Assembly (NCBI GenBank): GCA_016926315.1
Contig: JAFGOU010000013.1
Span: 1 to 8,994 of the forward strand
DNA: 8,994 nt
From: Chitinispirillaceae bacterium
GTDB lineage: Bacteria > Fibrobacterota > Chitinivibrionia > Chitinivibrionales > Chitinispirillaceae
Reading direction: 5' to 3'
Both the position numbers and the translations under genes were made by a program. Shown here in pieces: positions 4,758 through 8,994 of this stretch (its first letter is position 1; each line of letters opens with the position of its first letter). Under the pieces are notes generated by a model. That model did no database searches. It was not told the origin of the DNA and saw only the letters and a program-made list of their open reading frames with translations.

Positions 4758-7460
4758 ATGTTTCAAGTTAAGCGGTTTGAAGGGGTCGTGAGGGCTGGGT
4801 TCAGCGGAGCGCTTTTATGGTGCATGCTTGGTTACAGCGCGCCGGTGGGGAATTATGTTTCCCATACCCAGAGCGGTAACCAGATAGAGTTCAATACCGG
4901 CGGTACGCAGAAGGTGAGGATCTATATCTGCACCCCGACTATCGCCCGGGTAAGTTTTGACGCGCGCGGTACGTTTACCTCCAACAAAGACGTTTTAAGC
5001 ATGGCCGACGTGAACCGTACGTGGTCCGCGGTTTCTCCCCTGACGGTAGCCGATGCCGGAACCACGGTCAATATCACCACCTCCGGCATGGTCATCAAGG
5101 TCCAGAAATCGCCTTTCAGGGTGCAGTTTTTCGAGACTAACGGCACCACACAGCTGATGGGTGACGCCGCAGCCATGCAGTCTGCAGGAACGTCATCGAC
5201 AACGCCGACCTTTACCTTTACCCATGGCGCCAATGAGCACTTTTTCGGGTGGGGTCTTGCCTTTCAGGAGTTCAGGCGCACGCCGAATTATCACGTCTAT
5301 GACCATAAAAACCAGACCTACAGCACGCGCCGTTCAACCGCCTGTTATATGTACTCAACGGGCGGTTATGGCTTGTGGCTCCTTTTTGCCGAACCGGTTC
5401 CGCCGTCCTCGGCATGGGGCTCCATCAGCAACCCCACTCCGGGTACCGGGTTCGATCTTCGCAACAGCCTGCAGAAATACTGGATGAACGCGTCCAACGA
5501 TTATAGTTTCGGCGGAGCGATGGAGTATGCGAGCTACTTCTTTTTCAAGGGGAACTGGAAACAGGCCATGACCGGGTATACCCTGGTTTCCGGCCGGCCT
5601 CCCAAACTCGGCAAGAAGTACTACGGATACATGCGCGATATGTACTACCGTTCAGGCACGACCATTGCGACCATGCGCGGCTGGGCGGACATGTTCCGCA
5701 ACGAACGGTTCAATATGGACTGGGTACGTATGGACAACTACTTTGACTGGACCAACCTCGGGTACCTGCCCAATGTTCCGAATCCGGGATGCTGGAACGA
5801 TCAGGTTCCGGCCGCGGTTCTCTATTACAAACAAAGGGGCTACTACTTCGGCGGCATGAGCGCAGGCTGGGGCCTGTACGGCTGCTGCAGCGCCGGGTGC
5901 ACACGAAACCTGCTTCAGAGCGCCACGGTTTGCCGCACAGCGGTTGACCGTGGGTTTGACTGGGCCTGGTATGACGCAATGAACTTCCAGAAGCGCCAGT
6001 CCGCCAAAGAGCAATGGGATGTCTGGATGACCGCCCATCAAAATGATGAAAGCAAGGTGTACGTTTCGAGAGGCTGGCAGGCGCTCAGTTCACAGGCATG
6101 GCCGGGCAACCACATGGGAGATTATCTGAACACCGATTATATTTATGCGGTATTTCCTTCCGCTCTGCAGGAAGCGCTGGTGGGATACGCGCACAGCCAT
6201 ACCGATCTGGGTGAAGGGTATGACTTCGGCTATATCGGCTACACGCTTCGTCCCATGGTTACCATTCACATGGCCGGAGCCGCCGGCGGCACGGCGACCA
6301 ATTTTGAGGAGTGCGGAAGGGTCAACACCTATGCCGCCGATCTCAAGGCGGTCATGCGTAAATGGGGCAACTGGCACTACCGGTTTATCCCCTATCTTTT
6401 CTCCTATGGCATCGTGGCCAACCAGACCGGTATTCCGGTTACGCGTGCCATGGTGTGCCAGAACGGCGGAGAAACCAACGCCAGTTGTCTCCACAGCGAC
6501 CGACAGTTTCAGGCGTATGTGGGCGAGGAGCTGATCTGGTCGCCTTACTACCGCGACAATCCGCTCGACGCGAACTCGGGCAACAGGAGAAACATCCATC
6601 TGCCTGCCGTACCTGGCGGCCTTGGCTGCTGGTACGATTATTGGGATGGCACCAGGCATAACGATGGAACGACCATTGCCAGCTATAGTTGCGCGCCGAC
6701 CGGCGGCAGGCCTGCCATGAAGCTTCCGGTGTTCGTAAAAGCCGGATCGATCGTTCCGCTCATGGACTCGCTGCAGTTTATCGGCGAGCGGGCAGAGAGC
6801 CTTATCACGGTCCAGGTGTGGCCGACCAACGCCGGAACGGCAGCTTCATCGGGCACCTTTACCCTGTATGAGGACGAGACCCCGAAGAGCACCAGCCTGA
6901 GCTTCAGCTATGCGCCGGCAAACCAGCAGACCACGGTTTCCATCGGTGCGTTTGCCGGGTCAAAGTACTGTCCGCAGAATAAAAGGATCTGGCGTGTTGA
7001 GATCCATCGCGTGGCGCAGGTTGTGAACGTACAGATCGGTTCTACTGCACTCACCGGGATCAGCGCGGCGAACTATAATGCCGGACAGGCCGGTTGGTAC
7101 TGGGAAGCAACCAACGGCGGCGTTTGTTACATCGCCACCGGCGGCCACGCGGCGGCAACGGTATCGTCAGGCTTCCAGGTCGTTGCGGCAGCAGGCCCTG
7201 TCGGTGTAACGCCTGATTTCGCCAATGTTATCAACAAGAAGGTGGCGATCTCAAGAATGGCCGGAGCCATCAAGGTGTCGGTGCCGTCGGCCGGAGACCA
7301 TGTGGTCGAAATCCTCAACGCGCAGGGAAGGGTGATTACGAAGCGCGCAGGTTCGAGCGCTGCCGATTATTCGATTCCTGTTGCGGGCAAGGCCTCTGCA
7401 ATGTATGTTGTAAAGGTCAAGGCGCTGGGCAAAACGACGGTTGAGAAACTGATACTGTAA
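4758..7460 (+). CDS. Secreted GH31-family glycoside hydrolase with C-terminal sorting-type tail (900 aa)
   Basis: GH31 enzymes are retaining hydrolases, mostly alpha-glucosidases and alpha-xylosidases, acting through two aspartates. From the 4758 start, a signal peptide spans residues 1 to about 28. An N-terminal beta-sandwich follows, with the FGWG motif at 163-166 (family FGLGE-type position). The (beta/alpha)8 barrel starts near GYMRDMYYR (about 285). MDNYFDW (Asp326, Asp330) matches the substrate-site strand. Asp406 in WAWYDAMNF is the likely nucleophile. Asp455 in NHMGDY is the likely acid/base: it stands about 28 residues before TDLG (Asp483), close to the spacing I recall for E. coli YicI. 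C-terminal beta domains run to about 800. Residues 826-900 form a small beta-rich tail (AGDHVVEILNAQGRVITKR, then AMYVVKV, ending EKLIL) resembling type IX secretion type-A sorting domains. About a dozen cysteines in the mature part, including GCCSAGC, are unusual for GH31. The substrate cannot be assigned. The gene lies downstream of the barrel array and ends before a strong terminator. Confidence 0.9.
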   Translation: MFQVKRFEGVVRAGFSGALLWCMLGYSAPVGNYVSHTQSGNQIEFNTGGTQKVRIYICTPTIARVSFDARGTFTSNKDVLSMADVNRTWSAVSPLTVADAGTTVNITTSGMVIKVQKSPFRVQFFETNGTTQLMGDAAAMQSAGTSSTTPTFTFTHGANEHFFGWGLAFQEFRRTPNYHVYDHKNQTYSTRRSTACYMYSTGGYGLWLLFAEPVPPSSAWGSISNPTPGTGFDLRNSLQKYWMNASNDYSFGGAMEYASYFFFKGNWKQAMTGYTLVSGRPPKLGKKYYGYMRDMYYRSGTTIATMRGWADMFRNERFNMDWVRMDNYFDWTNLGYLPNVPNPGCWNDQVPAAVLYYKQRGYYFGGMSAGWGLYGCCSAGCTRNLLQSATVCRTAVDRGFDWAWYDAMNFQKRQSAKEQWDVWMTAHQNDESKVYVSRGWQALSSQAWPGNHMGDYLNTDYIYAVFPSALQEALVGYAHSHTDLGEGYDFGYIGYTLRPMVTIHMAGAAGGTATNFEECGRVNTYAADLKAVMRKWGNWHYRFIPYLFSYGIVANQTGIPVTRAMVCQNGGETNASCLHSDRQFQAYVGEELIWSPYYRDNPLDANSGNRRNIHLPAVPGGLGCWYDYWDGTRHNDGTTIASYSCAPTGGRPAMKLPVFVKAGSIVPLMDSLQFIGERAESLITVQVWPTNAGTAASSGTFTLYEDETPKSTSLSFSYAPANQQTTVSIGAFAGSKYCPQNKRIWRVEIHRVAQVVNVQIGSTALTGISAANYNAGQAGWYWEATNGGVCYIATGGHAAATVSSGFQVVAAAGPVGVTPDFANVINKKVAISRMAGAIKVSVPSAGDHVVEILNAQGRVITKRAGSSAADYSIPVAGKASAMYVVKVKALGKTTVEKLIL

Positions 7461-7487
7461 CCATCAGCAGCCCACGGAGGTCATAGA

Positions 7488-7520
7488 GCGGGGTGGCGGC
7501 AAGCCACCTCGCTTTTTTTT
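7488..7520 (+). terminator. Intrinsic terminator after GH31
   Basis: A 10-bp stem with one G.U pair (GCGGGGTGGC at 7488-7497 with GCCACCTCGC at 7503-7512) has a five-base loop and is followed at once by eight T. It lies 27 bases after the GH31 stop codon. It separates the GH31 unit from the downstream SUMF1-domain gene. Confidence 0.9.
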
Positions 7521-7586
7521 CGGTCACTGCCGCATGTCCGGGAAAACGGAATACCGGACCAGCGGAAAGAAACGCCTGAAATGATG

Positions 7587-7592
7587 TATATT
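7587..7592 (+). promoter_or_regulatory. Possible -10 element of the SUMF1/yedE unit
   Basis: TATATT lies 36 bases before the ATG at 7628, between the terminator and the gene, where a promoter must be expected. No clear -35 box is seen 17 bases upstream, so the exact site is uncertain. Confidence 0.3.
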
Positions 7593-7605
7593 TACTGCAG
7601 CATTC

Positions 7606-7611
7606 AGGAGG
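7606..7611 (+). promoter_or_regulatory. Strong but oddly spaced Shine-Dalgarno
   Basis: AGGAGG is the only good ribosome site here, but it is 16 bases before the in-frame ATG at 7628 and only two bases before an out-of-frame ATG at 7614. Neither spacing is ideal, which leaves initiation of the downstream gene open. Confidence 0.45.
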
Positions 7612-7627
7612 GTATGGGATTATACGA

Positions 7628-8512
7628 ATGGGAAACAGAAAGAGAGCATCCGCTTCAGCGTTTTGCCTTCTGATCGCCGGGATCGCCTTCCTGTCCCTGT
7701 GCATATCAAAGGAGAACAAGGAGGCTTCCCGAGCCCCTGCCGCTCCCGTGACCAACGACATGGTACCGGTCCCTGCCGGTTATTTCTGGATGGGTTCACC
7801 GGACGGAGAGAAGGACGAGCAACCGTCGCATAAGGTCTGGCTTGACTCTTTTTATATCGACCGCTATCCCGTTACCAATTCTCAGTACGATCGTTTTGTT
7901 GAGGAGACCGGTCATCCAAAGGCGCTCTACCGCGACGATCCGAAATGCAATGACCCGAACCAGCCGGTCGTCGGGGTCTCATGGGCCGAAGCCATGGCAT
8001 TCTGCTCGTGGCGCGGAACAAAGGAGAACGGGACATTTTTGCTTCCCACCGAAGCACAGTGGGAAAAAGCGGCCCGCGGTGATGACAAGCGTACCTACCC
8101 CTGGGGAAATGAAGTGTTTGATAAAGATCGCGCGACCACCGAGATAACCGAAAAAATGCCCTCGGTCGGCATGTGCGAGCTGGGCCTGTCCCCTTATGGC
8201 GTCTCGGACCTTGTCGGCAATGTCTGGAACTGGTGCTACGACTGGTATGACCGGGAGTATTATCAGAAAAGCGCGGAAAAAAATCCTCTGGGGCCTGACA
8301 AGGCGCAGAGAAAGGTCGTCAGGGGAGGAAACTGGGTGTTTCTCGGGTGCTGCAGCGGAACACCGGCCTATGCATTGCGCGCAAGCCGCAGGAATGCGTT
8401 TCATCCCAGCATTCAGAAAAAAAGCATCGGGTTCAGGTGCGTGAAAACCCTGACAGCGGTCGATGCGCTCATTGACTCATTGGCGCAACGGGGAGCCACG
8501 GATGCGCGTTAA
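7628..8512 (+). CDS. Exported SUMF1/FGE-sulfatase-domain protein, probably non-catalytic as FGE (294 aa)
   Basis: The N terminus is basic and then hydrophobic (FCLLIAGIAFLSLC, residues about 12-25), so the protein is exported or membrane-anchored. The Cys after FLSL is a poor lipobox because Leu precedes it. From residue 45 the SUMF1 (formylglycine-generating enzyme-like) fold is complete: VPVPAGYFWMGS (46-57), YPVTNSQYDRF, LPTEAQWEKAARG (139-151), VSDLVGNVWNW (192-202), RGGNW (232-236) and the closing IGFRC (267-271). True FGEs carry a Cys pair in a loop of the type W-x-C-x4-C-x2-Y-R. Here the loop is longer and has two adjacent Cys (241-242) and none at the expected second place, so sulfatase-activating activity is doubtful. 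Many bacterial SUMF1 proteins without the pair have other roles (other oxidases, binding domains). The gene follows a terminator and overlaps the next gene by 11 bp, so the two are probably translated together. No upstream start is available in this frame; the signal-like N terminus supports 7628 despite poor ribosome-site spacing. Confidence 0.85.
   Translation: MGNRKRASASAFCLLIAGIAFLSLCISKENKEASRAPAAPVTNDMVPVPAGYFWMGSPDGEKDEQPSHKVWLDSFYIDRYPVTNSQYDRFVEETGHPKALYRDDPKCNDPNQPVVGVSWAEAMAFCSWRGTKENGTFLLPTEAQWEKAARGDDKRTYPWGNEVFDKDRATTEITEKMPSVGMCELGLSPYGVSDLVGNVWNWCYDWYDREYYQKSAEKNPLGPDKAQRKVVRGGNWVFLGCCSGTPAYALRASRRNAFHPSIQKKSIGFRCVKTLTAVDALIDSLAQRGATDAR
8490..8495 (+). promoter_or_regulatory. 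Ribosome binding site of the yedE-like gene
   Basis: GGGGAG lies six bases before the ATG at 8502, inside the 3' end of the SUMF1-domain gene. It supports the overlapping start. Confidence 0.6.
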
Positions 8513-8994
8513 AATCGCGGCATCCGATGCCGCCTGGCTTGCCGCAGCCGGCGCGGTGACCGGCGCGGGAGCAGCCCTCCTTACCCGGCTGGGCAACCCT
8601 GTTGACGGCGGCATCTCCATTGCCTGTTTTCTTCGCGACTGCGCCGGAGCGCTCGGCCTGCACCAGGTCATCGAGTTCAGTTTTATCAGACCCGAGATAA
8701 CGGCCATAGCGTTCGGAGCTTTTTTTTCCGCGCTCGGCACCGGAAAATTCCAGCCCACGGCCGGATCATCCGGATTCACGCGGTTTCTCATCGGCGTCAT
8801 TCTTTCGTTCGGCGTGTTTGCCTTTGTCGGCTGCCCCATGCGGGTCGGACTCCGGCTTGCCGGCGGCGACCCTGCGGCGCTCGCCGGGCTTGCCGGGCTT
8901 GTCGCCGGCGCCGGCCTCGGAACGCTGTTTCTGGTAAGGGGGTTTTCGCTCGGAAAGAGTCTGCCTGCCGCGCGATCGAACGGATACCTTTTTC
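8502..8994 (+). CDS. yedE: YedE-family membrane protein, selenium-metabolism type (partial, 3' end beyond window)
   Basis: The frame is open from 8502 to the window end, giving 164 residues. The sequence is strongly hydrophobic with several membrane segments (about 10-27, 66-79, 95-110, 125-146). It matches the YeeE/YedE sulfur-transport superfamily and most closely the subgroup found with selenium-metabolism genes. Diagnostic pieces are LGNPVDGGISIACFLRD (30-46), AGALGLH (48-54), RPEI (63-66), GSSGFTRFLIG (88-98), GCPMRVGLRLAGGD (110-123) and RGFSLGK (146-152). Cys42 and Cys111 stand at the places of the conserved cysteines that in thiosulfate-transporting relatives line the substrate path. 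It probably moves a selenium or sulfur species across the inner membrane; transport of selenium in this subgroup is proposed from gene neighbourhoods, not shown by this sequence. The start overlaps the preceding gene by 11 bp and has its own GGGGAG. The full protein is about twice this length or more. Confidence 0.85.
   Translation, partial: MRVKIAASDAAWLAAAGAVTGAGAALLTRLGNPVDGGISIACFLRDCAGALGLHQVIEFSFIRPEITAIAFGAFFSALGTGKFQPTAGSSGFTRFLIGVILSFGVFAFVGCPMRVGLRLAGGDPAALAGLAGLVAGAGLGTLFLVRGFSLGKSLPAARSNGYLF

Noticed and set aside
6111..6122. Loss of the GH31 acid/base residue (W-P-G-N instead of W-x-G-D)
   Set aside because: Asp455 four residues later, in HMGDY, restores the expected distance to the downstream TDLG motif, so a shifted but present acid/base is more likely than an inactive enzyme.
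6090..6659. 189-codon minus-strand frame inside the GH31 gene
   Set aside because: It covers the conserved catalytic-barrel coding region of GH31 on the other strand and has no recognisable family features.
8477..8839. Minus-strand frames opposite the end of the SUMF1-domain gene and the start of yedE
   Set aside because: The + strand frame here encodes a clear YedE-type protein with many conserved motifs; the minus frames are shadows.
1..8994. CRISPR array, tRNA/rRNA genes, insertion sequences or attachment sites
   Set aside because: No regularly spaced repeats, RNA-gene-like segments, transposase motifs or terminal inverted repeats were seen on either strand.

Overview
The window reads as bacterial chromosomal DNA from a Gram-negative organism, with all recognised genes on the + strand. 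It holds five complete genes and the 5' part of a sixth. Three of the genes encode exported proteins ending in an aromatic residue, as outer-membrane beta-barrels do. A secreted glycoside hydrolase carries a C-terminal tail resembling a type IX secretion sorting domain. SusC/SusD genes are absent, and the barrel-like family resembles proteins I associate with Fibrobacter. I therefore lean towards Fibrobacterota (Fibrobacter/Chitinispirillum-like), but this is an inference from protein style, not a marker gene.

Region 1 (18-4580) is a head-to-tail array of three paralogous exported proteins of 519, 483 and 473 residues. Gaps are 56 and 73 bp, each gene has its own Shine-Dalgarno sequence, and no terminator lies between them, so they probably form one operon. 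All three share a near-invariant central block (PYKYN..R..GE.LFRSGTYP), a DTGYY.(F/Y)(K/Q)G..(L/V)MAR block, one invariant cysteine in a (V/E)CAFE motif, a C-terminal RDH.RW motif and a final Phe. Function is unknown; a porin or glycan-handling barrel is the best structural guess.

Region 2 (4581-7520) opens with a 177-bp leader containing a small hairpin and an A/T-rich imperfect repeat. It is followed by a GH31-family glycoside hydrolase of 900 residues, with a signal peptide, N-terminal beta-sandwich, catalytic barrel, C-terminal beta domains and a sorting-type tail. A strong intrinsic terminator at 7488-7520 closes this unit.

Region 3 (7521-8994) is a separate unit. It encodes an exported or membrane-anchored SUMF1/FGE-sulfatase-domain protein without the canonical catalytic cysteine arrangement. 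This overlaps by 11 bp the start of a YedE-type membrane protein of the selenium-metabolism-associated subgroup, cut off by the window end. The overlap suggests translational coupling.

A plausible reading of regions 1 and 2 is that the surface-exposed or secreted GH31 enzyme cleaves an alpha-linked glycan and the barrel proteins take part in its binding or passage. This rests only on adjacency. Region 3 suggests selenium or sulfur metabolism, unrelated to the first part.
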